This document shows positions 42,988 through 56,168 of a stretch of 64,000 bases of DNA, in pieces. Source of the DNA: Prunus persica (Eukaryota > Streptophyta > Magnoliopsida > Rosales > Rosaceae); contig NC_034016.1 of assembly GCF_000346465.2 (NCBI RefSeq), forward strand, positions 20,514,442 through 20,578,441, in the 5' to 3' direction. How positions within the stretch are numbered: the stretch's first letter is position 1; every line of letters begins with the position of its first letter. Below the pieces are notes generated by a model. It saw only the letters and a program-made list of their open reading frames with translations, was not told where the DNA came from and made no database searches. The translations under genes and the position numbers were made by a program.

Positions 42988-45900
42988 TACTCCTAAGATT
43001 TATATATAGAGAAAGTGAAGATTTGAAGGTCAAAATTCGGACTTATCTTAGTCAATGGTCATAGGTATATACATATTTATGAGATTGATAATATCTGAAT
43101 CTCCCTGTTGTATGACCTTCATTAGTTCAGTGTAGAAAAGATGTCTTCCATTTCTTTTTCTTTTACTGTTTTGGTAGCCTAAAATTACCCACAATATAAC
43201 ATATAATTTTAAGTCCAATGTGGAGTAAGGATAATGTACATGGATGTGATGCCTATTTATAATTGAGTATAGATGTGACATGTTGACTACAAAAGCAATG
43301 CAAGCCCCAAAAGGAAAATTTGGAAATCTTCGATATCAAGCCATTTACACTAACTAGATATGCATCCACGCATAACCCAATATTCATTCTCTTTCAAATA
43401 ATATTTGGCATGAAACGAATGGATTAATGACTTTGAATTCAGATATTCCTGGTAATGAAGAAACTGCAAGTATTAAATGGGTCATGTATTATTTTGGTAA
43501 GAACAAATGAGTTATTTAAATATCAAAGGAATGATAAAGAATTGCAATTCCTGGAATATCAGTTAAGCGTTAAGCATTCACATAGTAATCTCCAATACAC
43601 GTCTCTTAAATCTAAAGATCCACAGCTAACTGCCAAATAAATTCCACTCCAGATCCCTAAATAGCAAATGCATTGGGGAGGGTATTGGGATACATCATGG
43701 AGAAAGAAATAATCTGACAAAAAAACAATGATATCTTATAAACCATCGTTTAATTTGTGCTGTTTATTGCTGTGATTCTTTCCTCTACGCTTTCAGAATT
43801 CAAAAGAACAAAAAGGATTTTCTAAGCTAGGACCATGCATTTGAATTATCAAATTAACAATTAACAAAGTATAGATGACATGAATGAATACCTGATGGAT
43901 ATCAGCCAGCTACATTCAATGTTTACCCTGGATTTGAGGCTGAAAACCTGCCCTGCGTTAGGTAAACAAAAGTTCGAAAATAAAAGAAGGGAGAAAATGA
44001 TAGATAAATGAGAGGGGGGCCAGAGAGAGCTCTCTCAAGCTAAGATCAATAGTAAACAAGGTTAAGTTTTAAAGGAAACATGGTAAAATACATGCCTGCT
44101 TGTGTCCCTGTACATCCCCAGAATAAACAAAGATGTTCACAACCAAGTATTCCTCGGTCATCGACTCATCAGTAATAATTCCTTTACTTTGGCATTGCAA
44201 AGGTAGAATTAAGTCCCGCATATAGGATTGTTGTTTCGTAAAGTCCAGTGAATTCTTACACCATATCTTGAGTAGCTTGTGACCTCTAGAAAACAGGCAA
44301 CATAAGAACTTGTCTTATATACGGGCATGAAGTTCATCCAACAATAGTAGAACCGAATGCCAATCCTTTTTGGTTTATACAAAGATGAATATACATGTCT
44401 CTTTTCTCCAGTTTGCTCTGAATCTTATTTCCACCAAACAAGTTCTCCAAATTCCTGAAGGTTTTGTGTGATTTACAAACCTGGGATCTAACTACTTTAG
44501 CGTTCCACGCTGATCCTAAATGAACTGGCCCAAGTTATGTCTGGCCATTGATTCTCAATCACACCTCTAATGGAACAGCCTGAAATCTGGTCAAGAGTTT
44601 TCTGTTAGTTGAGAACGAGTGTAGTCATATGGATAGACAAGTCCTGGTTTACAACTGGTTCCTTGATAGGACGATTATTTCACCTATGTGTAGCTTGTGA
44701 CAGGTGAGCGAATTTTTGCATGACATTAAATTCACAAATACTTAAATGTATCCAGAATGCAGAAAATACAATGGTAAGCAGAAAAGGAAAACATGAACCA
44801 AAAAAAGCAACTACATATGAATGAAGAAAAAATTTCCTGAATAATATGGAGATTGGAACATAGTTTTGAGAAATAAATTGCACAACAGCAGAGCATATAA
44901 GAGAAATGGACTGCCTAAGAGATTCACATGTAGGTTCTAATCCCTCCTCATGCTCAATTTCTATAATTTATCTCCACCGTGGTCTGGCAGGCAAGGTAAT
45001 GCTCAGTCTTGTCAAGGAGAGGGACCTTTCCAGTGGAATACCCAAGCATACATCTCACAATAAGCATCTTTCAATCTCAATTTCTTGCGGCTCGCAGAAT
45101 CATCATCAATAGTGAAGCTACGTATTCTGTTCATTTTAAGTTACTACCATAATTAGAAATAACCTATTAATCCCAAGAACAAGAATTCGCGATATCAGAG
45201 CCAATGGATGTAAGATTGTGAAATGAACACCAGCTCCGACTGCTTTCTTTTCCAATCTCATATTCATACATTCTTTATCCCATATGCAAGAAAACAAGAT
45301 TGAACATTAATTTACTGGGCATTTTGAAGGGAAAGGCGCCCAAATTTTGGGGGTCACCCTGCCCATTACTCTGAAAAACCAGCAAACCAATGAACACCTA
45401 AGAAGACAATATTAGAATGATGCAAGAACTGATAGAGATAAATGGGAAATATCAGCCTTCCACATCTTAATCAATCTCAAACCCAACTATCTCCTTGGTT
45501 CAGCTAAACTTTACCTGTATCTCAGAACATTCTACAAGTAATGAACTTTAATGACAAAAAGAAAGAAGACTTGCACTACAACTACTCCAGTTACATTGCG
45601 GAAATCCTACTTTGCTGGCTCATGCTTTGAGTCACACTTTCCGAATGCCTCATTGTTTGTTCCTATAAAACCCTAGCATAAGGAAGCGCTGAGCAGGGTT
45701 CACGCTAGACTAGAAGCCACCAGAGCAAGGGCTGCATTTTTACATGGCCTTTTGAAGAATGCAGTGTTTGTGAGTTATTGTTCGTGCCTCATCTCAACAA
45801 CTCGGATATGGTTGCATTGTTTTCCTGTACGGCATGATCTCACTCAGCAGATTATTCTACACTGGTGTGTCAACAATCATCTCATGTTATGGTACATCTA

Positions 45901-46962
45901 TGTCAATAATATAGTGCTGACTCTGACACCTCCTTGTTGGTGTATTCTATCTCTAATTTCAGCCATAAACTCAGCAATATATCAAGGGATTTCTCAAATT
46001 TCTCTTGCATAATTTGTTCATACCATCTCCCTAAAGTCATTCATGTCATGGTAGATTTGTTTCCTTGTAAAACTACGTGACCGTGTAATCGTAAGGAACC
46101 TACGGCATTTAAAGTTCATGCTGTATAAAGAAAATCATCAAAGAAAATATTCCATGAAAGACTAGAACAAAATGAAAAATTGGAAATTCAAATTAAGAAG
46201 AGGGATCCAAGCAACCATCCAAAACAGACAGAAATATGGTGAGCATGGCAAAGCCATATGCCTCATTAACTGGGCAGCTCAATTATTCAATTCCCCTCCT
46301 GTCTTATTAACTGTGAAGAAGTAAATGGCATACAATGTGTAAACTCAGCTTCCAACTGTTGGCAAACAGTTGGTAGGTATGCTTTCAAATCTCAAACTAA
46401 AAACCCAATAAACGAAGAAACCCTAATCCAATTATGAACAACAATGTAGTTTGATTAAACCCTAATCCAAAATGAAGTAAAATTTGTTGCAGATAAATCA
46501 ACTGATTTGGGATCAAATTGCAGAACAAATTAGACCTACAAGAATAGCAAACAACATGCATCTAGCAGGGTTTTAATTGAAGTGTGTGGAAGTTTACCAA
46601 ACCCAGCGTTTTCACATCGAACACACCATTAGGTTTATACAGAGACCTTCGAAATCCCTAACTGCACTTCATCGCAATGACAACATACATCATAGAAGAG
46701 TTGCAGAATGCTAAAATGCGCAGGGTGAATACGATAACTCATCTTCTCACTAATTCAACTGAAGTGTACTGAAGTTGTTACAATCTCAAACTGTCCACAA
46801 ACCCTAGAAAGAAAAACAATTCGATTTTCAGGCTGAAAAACTCGATAATGAAAGTAAAAAAAAAAAAAAAAATCCGATATATATTTTTTTCTTAACTGCA
46901 AACACGAAGAGATTTACAAGACTACCCCTACAACCAACTAGAGTCTCTTCCTCCCTATTCTC
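42988..46962. other. Long intergenic region between convergent P-loop gene and histone H1
   Basis: Four kilobases without a recognisable protein-coding gene. There is a TATAAAACCCTAG motif at about 45664, but no coding frame or known ncRNA follows it. A small hairpin ccaactgttggcaaacagttgg lies at about 46352. The last about 100 bp is histone H1 3' UTR. Confidence 0.45.
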
Positions 46963-47966
46963 TCACTTTCTTCCCTTCCGAGCTGGAGCTTTCTTCGCCG
47001 GCGACTTGACGCTTCTGGGCTTCACGCTCCGAGTTGGAGCCTTCTTTGGAGTCGCAGCTTTCTTCGGTGCAGGCTTGGCCGCCGGAGCTTTTCTTCCCGG
47101 AGATGACCTCGTCAGAGTCCGCGCCGCCTTGGCCGGCCTCTCCTTGGGCTTGGGCCTTGGAGCTGCTGCCTTTGGCTTGGCAGCTGCAGCTTTTGGCTTG
47201 GCAGCGGTAGCTTTTGGCTTGACAGTTGCAACCGGCTTAGACTTGACAGGAGCAGCAGCTTTGGGCTTTGGAGCAGCAGCCTTCGGCTTTGCAGCAGGTT
47301 TCGGCTTAGGCTTTGGCTTTGCTGCAGCAGCCTTTGGCTTCGCCGGAGCTTTGCTTGCTGGCTTAGTCGTTTTGCCTCCCTTAGGCTTCGCAGCAGCTTT
47401 AGCCTTGGGCTTGGCGGCGGCCACTGGCTTCTTCTTCACCGGAGAAGCAGGCTTAGGTGCCGCGGCGGACCTAGCAGAAGGAAGCTTGAATGAACTTTTG
47501 ACCTTGACGAGCTTATCGGAAGAAACAAGCTTCTTCAAATGGTAAAGTAGAAGCTTCTTGAAGTTTGGAGGGAGTTGCTTGTGCTTTTCTTCAATGAACT
47601 TGGTGATCGCATACTGGCTCGAACCAGTTCTCTCTTTCAAAGTCACAATCGCATCCTTAACCATCTGCAGCGATGGCACGAAATGAAAATCAGATCGAAA
47701 ACCCGAAATTTTCAAGCTTAAGAAACACCAATTGAGAAAAACGCATTCGAATTCGAGAAAATGCATACCTCTTCATAAGGAGGGTGAGTGGGAGTGGTTC
47801 TAGCCTTCTTGGGAGCGGCTGGTTTCTTCGCCTTCGGTTCCTTGGCTTTGCTCGCCTTGCCGGTTTTGGCCGCCGGTTTTTCCTCGGCCGGCTCGGTGCT
47901 GGTCGGCTCCGGTGGAGGATTCTCGACCGTCTCAGCCACGGCGGCGATCGCTTCTTCGGATGCCAT
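46963..47966 (-). CDS. H1: Linker histone H1
   Basis: Two exons, 47769-47966 and 46963-47664, joined in phase 0 between the codons for PPYEE and MVKDAI; 299 residues. An acidic/Ala-Pro-Lys N-terminal tail of about 57 residues precedes the winged-helix globular domain at about 60-127 ([55 protein letters not shown]). A long C-terminal tail follows, with many KPKAAA units and SPxK-type sites (SPVKKK, SPAKK). It binds linker DNA at the nucleosome dyad. The intron in the globular domain and the overall length fit the main, constitutively expressed plant H1 class rather than the short stress-inducible H1.3 class. Consistent neighbours: Arabidopsis H1.1 and H1.2 also sit beside MUG and P-loop genes. 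Confidence 0.95.
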
Positions 47967-48116
47967 CGGATTGAGAAAGAGATTGGGATTCGAATTTAGG
48001 GTTAGGGCTTGAAATGAAGAGAAAGAGGGACTGAAATCGAAGGATGGAGATCTGGATCTATAGCAATGTGTGTTCACTGGTAATTTCGTTGTGAGAAGAT
48101 GACGGAAATTGAACGG

Positions 48117-48168
48117 TTTAAATAGTCAAGTGCCTGAGAGACGATATCCAAAAGCTGAGCGCTGATTG
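48117..48168 (-). promoter_or_regulatory. H1 promoter elements: TATTTAAA and CCAAT
   Basis: On the minus strand a TATA-like TATTTAAA lies at 48117-48124, about 150 bp before the ATG, and an inverted CCAAT box (CAGCCAATCAGC) at about 48161-48172. CCAAT plus TATA is frequent in histone promoters. Confidence 0.5.
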
Positions 48169-48172
48169 GCTG

Positions 48173-50473
48173 GGTGGCCTAGCACTGGGATCGCTCCCTT
48201 TCGGAAGTTTGAATGTGGGCCTTTGGATAGAACGTTGTGGACGGTTGTGAATGCTTGAAAGATGAGGCATAGAAGGCTGGGTTAGGAAGAATGGGGTTGT
48301 TCATTGTTGGTTTGGGTGTGCTTTTGTGCCCAATTGATTTGAGCATAACTTGGCCTAAACTTGATGGATTTAAGTGAGGTTTTTTTCATCTTGTAGGAAA
48401 TTATATGAGCTTTCTAATGACTATTTTTTTGTGTTTTTTGGATATTGGGTTTGGGAGATATTTGGTTTAGAATCCACAATGGTCAGGATTAGGGTTTTTA
48501 GTGATGTTATTGTGGTCTCAAGCTATTTTAAGAGAATGCTTGGAACCAAATCTGGATTTTTTCACCTCATCTCATTTAAACGTAGTTAAGGAACACATTA
48601 GTTCAAGAATTGCAAAAATCGGCCCGGATTTGGGTATAGAAATGTGGCTTGGAACATGAATGAAGTTGCACATCTTTTTGCACCTTGTGCAAGGTGTGAC
48701 ATATTACATATGGTATGTATCCTATTTGTATAAAAAATAAAATGACCAAACAAATTAGCACTAAATCTCACACATTATGCGGCATCAAAAGTGATTTTGG
48801 AACATAAATCCCAAGTGAGTTCGAAATCTATTGGTCATTGGGTTGTTTAACAATTAAAAGTATATATGATAAGTTGAGCATGTTTATAACATTGACACAT
48901 AGTGCCACTTGCAAACCCAGGTAAGATATCTTTGCTTATCCTTGTATACATATTATATACCCACAAATTTGTGTCAACCAAACATTTTTGATGTAAAACA
49001 CACAAATAGTGTAGCAGCTATTCTTGTCTTTGCTTACCTCACTCACTAGATTACTAGTTGCACCTATCTGCATCAACCAATAAAAAGGCTTTGCATACCC
49101 AGAACCAGAATTTCCTTCCTTGTAGCAGCATATATATCATACCTAACTTCTGCATATGTTTCCCGAAATCGTGCAACGTAATCGAACTCGTATGTAAATT
49201 AACAAGATATAGAGGAAATTTTGGTCTTGCAGACAATTGACTTGGCCTGTTGGAACATTTAATAAGAAGTTATGAAGAACATAGGTGTAGTCGTCTTCAT
49301 TCTGTGATGGTTCATTTTGGTTCCTTACATCAACTGGACATTGCCTCTTTCTAATAGATAAAATATACCAAGCGGAGGAAACAAGAAGTCGAGAACCATA
49401 TTGGCTCAAGCCAAGATCAATTGACTGAATCTGAAGCATATATAACATGAACTTTTCAAAGCTTATTAACTTATTCTTGCATTATTTGGTGCAGGATCGA
49501 AGTTAAGGGGTTGGTTTGATCCAAATCTTATTTTTGTACTGGTTGACAAAGACACATAACTTTTGTTAATATCTAAGCCAACCTAGCCCTCCCATACATG
49601 CATACAGTAATTAACCTTCCTTCTTCTTCAACGACTTACACATGACCTGCTAGCTCTTTCTTGGCTAATTACCAAGTTAATTTCTTCTCTCTTTTTTTCT
49701 ACTTCCTCTAGACAAATCTGTGTGGATATCCAGAACTCTTTTTCTCATAGTTGATTGTTGCGTTAATAGTTTTTATCTTTCTTTCGACTGGTTATGCCAA
49801 ACAAAGTAAAAGCACACGAACACTTGAAACACTACGAATTTATCCAAGGCCCCATCACTATTTTTCAAACTCAAAAGCAATTGTGAACAGGCAATGTCAC
49901 ATGGGAAACTTGATATGTTATACCTTAGATAAGAACATATGGTAGATTGGAAAGTTAAGTCAAAATCATACATATCGCATTAGATTAACATTCCATCTGT
50001 CTGTATCTTTGTTGACCAAAACAAAAATTCTGCTTGTATTTAAACTTAGGTGTTAACCCATATCATTGTGCTTCTGTCCAAAACGACGGCATTTAAGCGT
50101 TTTGGATTTTTGGCATTTATGCATGCTAAAAACGTAGTTTTAGATATAAGCGCATATCAATATGGGATCAAAACTCTTTGGGAAGATGCCTAAAATGCAT
50201 TAAGTTTGATCCTAAACTTGACTCATTCAAATGGCCTCTAATCTCAAAGATAAAGCAAATCTTGCAGATTAGAGATGTGTTGCAAGATAATAGCCCTCGT
50301 CCATGGCACACTCACCTCCCACAACTGGGAGTTACCTACTTTCAAGGTGATTAACATTCATAAGTGCTTTACTCAACTATAAATCTAACATTAATACTAT
50401 AAAACACAAAGATTTTTTGAGGTGTTTTTTTTAAAATATAAGTGGTAGTCTAAATTATAAGGAGAGGGGGGTT
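48173..50473. other. Intergenic, upstream of histone H1
   Basis: No gene was recognised. Short open frames on both strands lack domains. The sequence becomes AT-rich after 48700. Confidence 0.45.
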
Positions 50474-50573
50474 CTCACACACACACACACACACACTGCC
50501 AATGTGTCATTGGGATTTGACTCTGAGATTACTGGTCTGCAAATGAAGACCTTTTAACTAAACCCCATTGGCA
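50474..50573 (-). mobile_element. Probable tRNA-derived SINE fragment with (GT)n tail
   Basis: Read on the minus strand, atgccaatggggtttagtta (A-box-like) is followed by agtcaaatccc (B-box-like) and then a (GT)n tract of about ten units (the CA run at 50475-50496 on plus). This is a SINE-like head-to-tail order. The family is not identified. Confidence 0.45.
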
Positions 50574-51046
50574 TATATTTTCGAGTTTTAGTTTTTAAGT
50601 GATTGGAGATACTGGAGTTCAAACTTGAATTTCTTCTAATATTGGAAAGATAAATAACTCTAGACTAAATACTAGTATAGTGAGTGCATAAGAACTTGTT
50701 GGGCTTATCTTGATTGCAAAACCTTATATTATGCTCTTTTTACCTTGTAGCGTGAGCTTATGGTATTAAGTTTGTTGTTTTGCCTTATTTACTCATTATA
50801 TCCTTTCTAATTTGAAACTTAATTAGCTTACCCAATATACTCATCATTATTCCAAAACTATTACTATATATTTAATATATAGAAAGTAAATATAATATAT
50901 AATGAGTAGCTCTACTACTAATAACATCTGGGTTTTTAGTGATAAAACTTCATACCTACTAGGTTTATAGGTGGTTAAGTTGGGAACCATATCGATGTTG
51001 GTAGTAGTTGGCCGATAATGTGTCGTTTTAAAATCTTAACAATTTA

Positions 51047-51522
51047 GGGCATGTTTGGTTCAAGGTTTAGGAGCTTGGGAAAGAGTTTCAAATTGCATTC
51101 TCATGTTTGATAAGTGTGCATTATTGGAAACTGGACTCATGGGTATGGACTTTCCATGTAGGGAGAATTTCATACCTTTGGCTCGCCCTTGGAAATTTTT
51201 TTCACCTACTTGGGAAAGCATTTCATGGAGTTTTTTTGGACTAACTTACCCATGTTATTATTTTTAAATGTCACTTTTGACCCTTAAAAAATTCTTAATA
51301 TTAATAACCTTTAATAATAATATAAAGGGTATTGTTGGAAATTGATAACTTTTCATTCCTAATATTGCAGCAACCAAACATAGGAATGAGAGGTAATTAC
51401 ATTTCCCATTCCTCATTTCCCAGCATTCCCAAACATGAAAATGAACATCCTCAATTTCCATCTCATGGGATTAGACATGAGAAGTTTATTTCTAAGTTCA
51501 ATTCGCGAACTAAACGGGCCGT
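51047..51522. mobile_element. MITE-like element, about 476 bp
   Basis: The ends gggcatgtttggttc and, inverted, ggcccgtttagttcgcg are Tourist-like. Internal segments near 51100-51110 and 51428-51438 are also complementary (attctcatgtttg against caaacatgaaaat). The target duplication is unclear. Confidence 0.5.
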
Positions 51523-51625
51523 TATATCTTGATAACTATATAAAATATACTAAATATTTCATATTTAAATTCTATTGTATTTTTATATTAGAATAACAAG
51601 AAATTTCACAATTTTAAGAACGTTA

Positions 51626-51960
51626 GGGTCCATTTGATAGCCATTTCAATTTTAGTTTTTAGTTTTTATTTTTTGTGCTAGAGTAAAGAGGAAAAAGAGG
51701 GAGAATGGAAGCGAGAATGAGAATGAATATGAGATTGAGAGGGAAGATGAGAGGGGAGGATGAAGGAATGAGTAACAAAAATGAAAACAAAACTAAAAAC
51801 TGAAATCTATTTGAAATTGTTTTCACTTTTGTTACTCTTTCCTCTTATACTTTTCTCTCATCTTCTCTCTCAATCTTATCCTCATTTCCATTTTCCTTTA
51901 TACTTTACCGTAAAAAATAAAAGCTAAAACTTAAAATTAAAATGATTATCAGACGGGCCT
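51626..51960. mobile_element. Foldback MITE, about 335 bp
   Basis: The left end ggtccatttgatagccattt and the inverted right end ggcccgtctgataatcattt agree at 15 of 20 positions. Pairing continues inward through ttttagtttttag against related right-arm sequence. Purine-rich (gagaatgag) and pyrimidine-rich (ctctcatcttctctctc) zones lie in opposite arms. Confidence 0.65.
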
Positions 51961-52465
51961 TTAAATTTTGACATTTTCAAATTCCCTTGTCCAAATGAAA
52001 GGTAAGAAGTTTATATGATGTGACAACTAAATCCAGCTACGACTTCATTTGTTTTTCAAATAACTTTTTTTTTTTGTTGCTTATGGGTTGTAAAACCACT
52101 AAAATAATACTGTTAATTATCACTAAAATATTTTCTTATCAAAACTAACAAAAGCTTTACCTTTTTTTTTTGTCTAAAAAGTAGTAGCTCTTATAAAGTT
52201 GCTATTTTGAAGAAATATGACAAATTATTTTATAATTTTAAATTAAAAATACCAACGGTAAAGTGTCCATTTTTCCAACGGTTTTTTTTAGAATAACGGC
52301 ATAGGTTTTCTTTCCCTCTATTTTTTTTTTTAGTTTTTTTTAATGGTCGAGATAGATGACTCCATTGCTTCTCAGATTCCTTTTATTTTCACAAAAACCC
52401 TAGACCCACAGACAACTCCCGCCAACGAGTGAGGGTTTTGCTTCACTATTTCCAGCGAATCAGCG

Positions 52466-53978
52466 ATGGTAAGAGATCTCACGTCCATATCCATCAAATC
52501 AATTTCTAATTTTGTTTTCAGTTTGTTTCCCGGGAATATTATCCATTTTTCCCCGGAACCAAACAGACTGTTGATACTGCGCGTCAGATTCTGAAATTTT
52601 CTCAAACTTTCTTAAATTTTAATAATTAATTTTAGGCCGAAGTGGAAACAGATGTGGATCCAGGGCAGCCGAACTCGCAGAAGGAAGGTAATCTCAAAAG
52701 ACACAGTACAGACGTCTTGTTTGTGAATTTCCAATATGATTCAAATGAGAAAATACATGTCTGGCTTTAAATTGTATGTGCTCATTTTGTGTCAGATTTC
52801 AACGCGGATCGAACCAGAAACCAATGGCGTTGATCAAGAATATAAATGGTGGAATAGTATGCAAAGCTATCAGTTTCTGAATTAGCTTCATCTTTTAGAT
52901 TTAACATTGTGTTATTTCAACAAGTTTGTTTGGTTGGATTCATTATCTGTGTCTAATGTTCAAAATTATAAGTGCCTTTGTAAACTTTTCTTTAGAGTTT
53001 ATTCTGTTGTTTCTTGTGCGACATCTGCTTGCCCCTTGCTGATTGTATAGCCGTTGGCTAAATTACGGCAGTCGTGTGATAACAGTAGGGTGGGGATCTC
53101 AACTTCTTGATATGAAAATTTAAACATCCTTAGCTTACGCCTGAGGGGTTTTCTGAAGACCCTTGGTTTTGTTTTCTTGTTAACTGCCGCGCTAGGACAC
53201 TGCGACTGATTTTCAAAAAGCATACCGATTCACTGTAAGAGGCTAATGTGAGTTGCACAAGAGGTAGACATAATAAGGAAAGTAGAAAGCTGCACTTGGA
53301 AACTGGTTCTAAATGAATGAATATTGTAGTTTGGCAAATCATCACAGGTTCTTCTTCTCAAAGGCATTGATTTTCTAATCTGGTTAACAGGGGACAATGT
53401 TCTTTATCTGCCTTGTTATCGTCAGTGATTATGCTACTTGTTATTCTAAGAATATGATAGATATGGCATGAGTGGTCCTCGAATAACATAAACCTGTGTG
53501 GTGAGTGGATGCTGGAACTTCATAAAGAGTATAGATGAACTCAATTTACTTTGCATTGCCACCATTTTTGTTTCTTGTAAGTTGAACTTCATGTAGTTTG
53601 CATTGCTACCAATACTATAGAAAGTTGTGTTGTAAGCTGAAATAGTACGAGATTATTTTGGAAACGTGTGATCGTGATGAACTAAAAAGGTTATTATGTT
53701 TTTTCTTTGTCAATTTCTATGCTCGAAACAGAAGCAAGAGGCACAACCTGGTGAGAAGCCAGAGAGCTAGTTTGGACTCTCCTGCGCAACATGATCATTG
53801 TACCGGAGATGATTTGTAGCATCATTACAATGGCAAAACCTTCAATCAAGTTAAAACCAAGCCTGAAATGATTGGCCACTATCTCGCTGAGTTCTCAATC
53901 AGTTACAAGCCTGTCAAGCATGGAAGCTCCCCTGGTATTGGTGCTACTCATTCCTCCAGGTTCACTCCTCTCAAGTAA
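52466..53978 (+). pseudogene. RPS15: Non-processed pseudogene of 40S ribosomal protein S15 (uS19)
   Basis: The copy keeps the ordinary exon-intron layout of RPS15. Exon 1 ends directly after the ATG (52466-52468, donor gtaaga). Exon 2 (52636-52687) encodes AEVETDVDPGQPNSQKE. A third piece (from 52796) reads FQRGSNQKPMALIK, and the last (53732-53978) covers [26 protein letters not shown] and [17 protein letters not shown] to the stop codon. The central KRTFKKFSFKG...RIRRR portion is missing. There is an in-frame stop after GEKPES and at least one frameshift before NGKTFNQ. A telo-box-like aaaaccctagaccc precedes the ATG, so a promoter copy came along with it. It arose by DNA duplication, not by retroposition. 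Confidence 0.88.
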
Positions 53979-55536
53979 CAATATTTTACACATTTCTTCA
54001 CTCTACACTTAATAGCAGTCGTATGGTTATATTTTATGAAATCTGCTCAATTATTGCTTAAATAATGTAAGCCTGTGTGATCACATCTCAACTGCACAGA
54101 TTATAATCAATGAAATGGAAAATGAGCTTATATTATGGTAGGTTTCAACTCAGTTTGGTTTGATGTCATGGTGTTTACAATGCTGGTTTTTGAATTGGGC
54201 CGTCTAAGACGTAGGCCTCCTCTATTGGGTCCGGGCCTAATGCACAATCACTTGTCTCTACAAATGAAAATCCTACAGAACATACCCAGCCCGAGCCCAA
54301 AAAATTTCGGTTTTATTTGAAATGACAAGTGATGGCGGGTGATGAAAAAGTAAAAGTTAAAAGATAATATTATAAATTAAAAAAACGGTGAGAGAGAGTC
54401 TGAGCGTGAAAAAATTTTCAGTGCAGTCTGTGCGGTGGTGGGCTACGATTACGAGGCGGGAGGCTTTGGCTTTTCAACTTTCAGGCTTAGGTAATGATAG
54501 TGTCAGCGTTGTCAGGTAGAGACACGACGTTTGGCCCTACAACACCACTCACTCACTCGAAGAAGAAGTCGTCTAATTTTAACTTCACTGCCATCGTTCA
54601 TGCCCCACGTGCTCCTAAATCCTTTATTCACCACTCGACCCCACCACCGCTTGCCGCCGTTTCATTTACTTCTCTCTCCTCCGCACTTTGGTTTGACTCA
54701 TCGTGTTAATGTTGACCCAAACTGTGGTGGCTTTGTTGTTGATTACATGCAATATGCTAATTATGTTGTGATTAATTTCTAATTGTTCATACATGTAAAT
54801 TTTACTGCGGTAAAAAATAACATACGTCTTAAGTGTCTGATTTGATTCGTATGTATATGAACTTGGTTATCTAACATGTTATTTCTACACTGTCATAGAG
54901 GGCAATCCCAACACATGAATCACTCATAAAGCAGAATGAATGGAAATAAAGGCTGAAACACAAGAAGGCGTGTCGTGGCCCTGACCTCCCCAACAATACA
55001 ATATCTGTAATTAACTCACTGTTGCCCTATTAGTTGAAGATGCAAAACTATGTGCATGCTGAATTTCAAGCTCCGCCCTAGTTCTAAAAATCATGATCAC
55101 ATATTGAGGACGGGGCAAGCTTTCTTTCCCATATCAAATCCCACATTAATGGAATGGATACCAATTTAGTACATTATCCAAAATTTTAAGATCCAAAGAT
55201 TATGCAAACCACAGACTATGTGCCAAAGATGATGCTTTGGGCTGTCACATTGAAACCGACAAATATAAATGTTGGTCCACAGTCCCACACTATATAAATT
55301 GAAAAAATAGTGTGGATGTGTGCAAAGCATTTCAATTATGCCCCACCAAATCTCATCGTTACACGCATGCACTTAATGCGTCAAACCCATAATGAAATCG
55401 ATACCTTTTTCAACCCATTCAAGAAAAGAGGAAGAAAAAAAAATCCTTTTATTTTAATTTAATATTATTTAAAATATTTTTTTATTCAACCCAAAGGCCA
55501 AAGCCTGTCGGCGTTAACCCAGACTGTCTCCTCCAC
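53979..55536. other. Intergenic, ERF upstream region
   Basis: A 71-codon frame at 54494-54709 begins with a Ser/Thr-rich, transit-peptide-like sequence (MIVSALSGRDTTFGPTTP) but has no continuation. It could be an orphan first exon or chance. The rest is AT-rich promoter sequence of the ERF gene. Confidence 0.35.
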
Positions 55537-55544
55537 TATAAATA
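55537..55544 (+). promoter_or_regulatory. TATA box of the ERF gene
   Basis: TATAAATA lies 79-86 bp upstream of the ATG, preceded by a C/T-rich stretch. A telo-box-like aaccctaaac lies in the leader near 55559. Confidence 0.7.
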
Positions 55545-55622
55545 CCCTCCAAAACTCGAACCCTAAACTCTCACTCTTCCCCCATTTCTCTGTCCGTACA
55601 TTCCACTCGGACAACACACCCA

Positions 55623-56168
55623 ATGGCTGTAGACGCGCTCCACCTTCGCAAGACCTCACTCTCCCTCGCTGTCGAACCGCCATCACCACCGCCACGTCAG
55701 CCTCCGGCTCAGCCCAAGCACTCGGCTCACGTTAGAGGCGGCGGAGCCAAGGAGGCTCATTTTAGAGGCGTGCGCAAAAGGCCGTGGGGCCGATTCGCCG
55801 CTGAGATTCGCGATCCGTGGAAGAAGACTCGGAAATGGCTCGGCACCTTCGATACCGCCGAGGAGGCGGCTCTTGCGTACGACGAAGCCGCGCGTAGCCT
55901 CCGTGGTCCGAAAGCCAAGACTAACTTCGGAGCTCCGGCTTCAGCTTTGCCTCACACGCTTGTTATCGGCGGTGGATCCGAGATTTTCTGGAGTCCGCCG
56001 CCGATGTACTTCATGGGCGGAGCTCCGTCGGGGGCTCCGGTGAGGTCGGAGTACAAGGGGTACAAGCTGGAGAATGTGGACCTAGTGGTGAGCGAGCAGG
56101 AGAAGAAGATGAGGAAAGAGAAGAAACCGTTCTTGTTCGATCTGAATCTGCCGGCGCCGCTGTTCTGA
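55623..56168 (+). CDS. AP2/ERF transcription repressor with EAR motif (ERF group VIII type)
   Basis: Intronless, 181 residues. A single AP2/ERF domain lies at about 46-103 ([57 protein letters not shown]). The Ala and Asp of AAEIRD are the ERF-type (not DREB-type) positions, so binding to GCC-box DNA is expected. The C-terminus ends in the EAR repression motif DLNLPAP (DLNL at 173-176), which recruits TOPLESS/SAP18 co-repressors. The combination and small size fit ERF3/4/9-12-like class VIII repressors that dampen ethylene and defence responses in the nucleus. Codon GC content is clearly higher than in neighbouring genes, as usual for intronless ERFs. Ser/Pro-rich N-terminus. Confidence 0.95.
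   Translation: MAVDALHLRKTSLSLAVEPPSPPPRQPPAQPKHSAHVRGGGAKEAHFRGVRKRPWGRFAAEIRDPWKKTRKWLGTFDTAEEAALAYDEAARSLRGPKAKTNFGAPASALPHTLVIGGGSEIFWSPPPMYFMGGAPSGAPVRSEYKGYKLENVDLVVSEQEKKMRKEKKPFLFDLNLPAPLF

Noticed and set aside
47006..47545. 179-codon Gly/Ala/Phe-rich frame opposite histone H1
   Set aside because: Shadow of the Lys-Pro-Ala-rich H1 tail read on the other strand.
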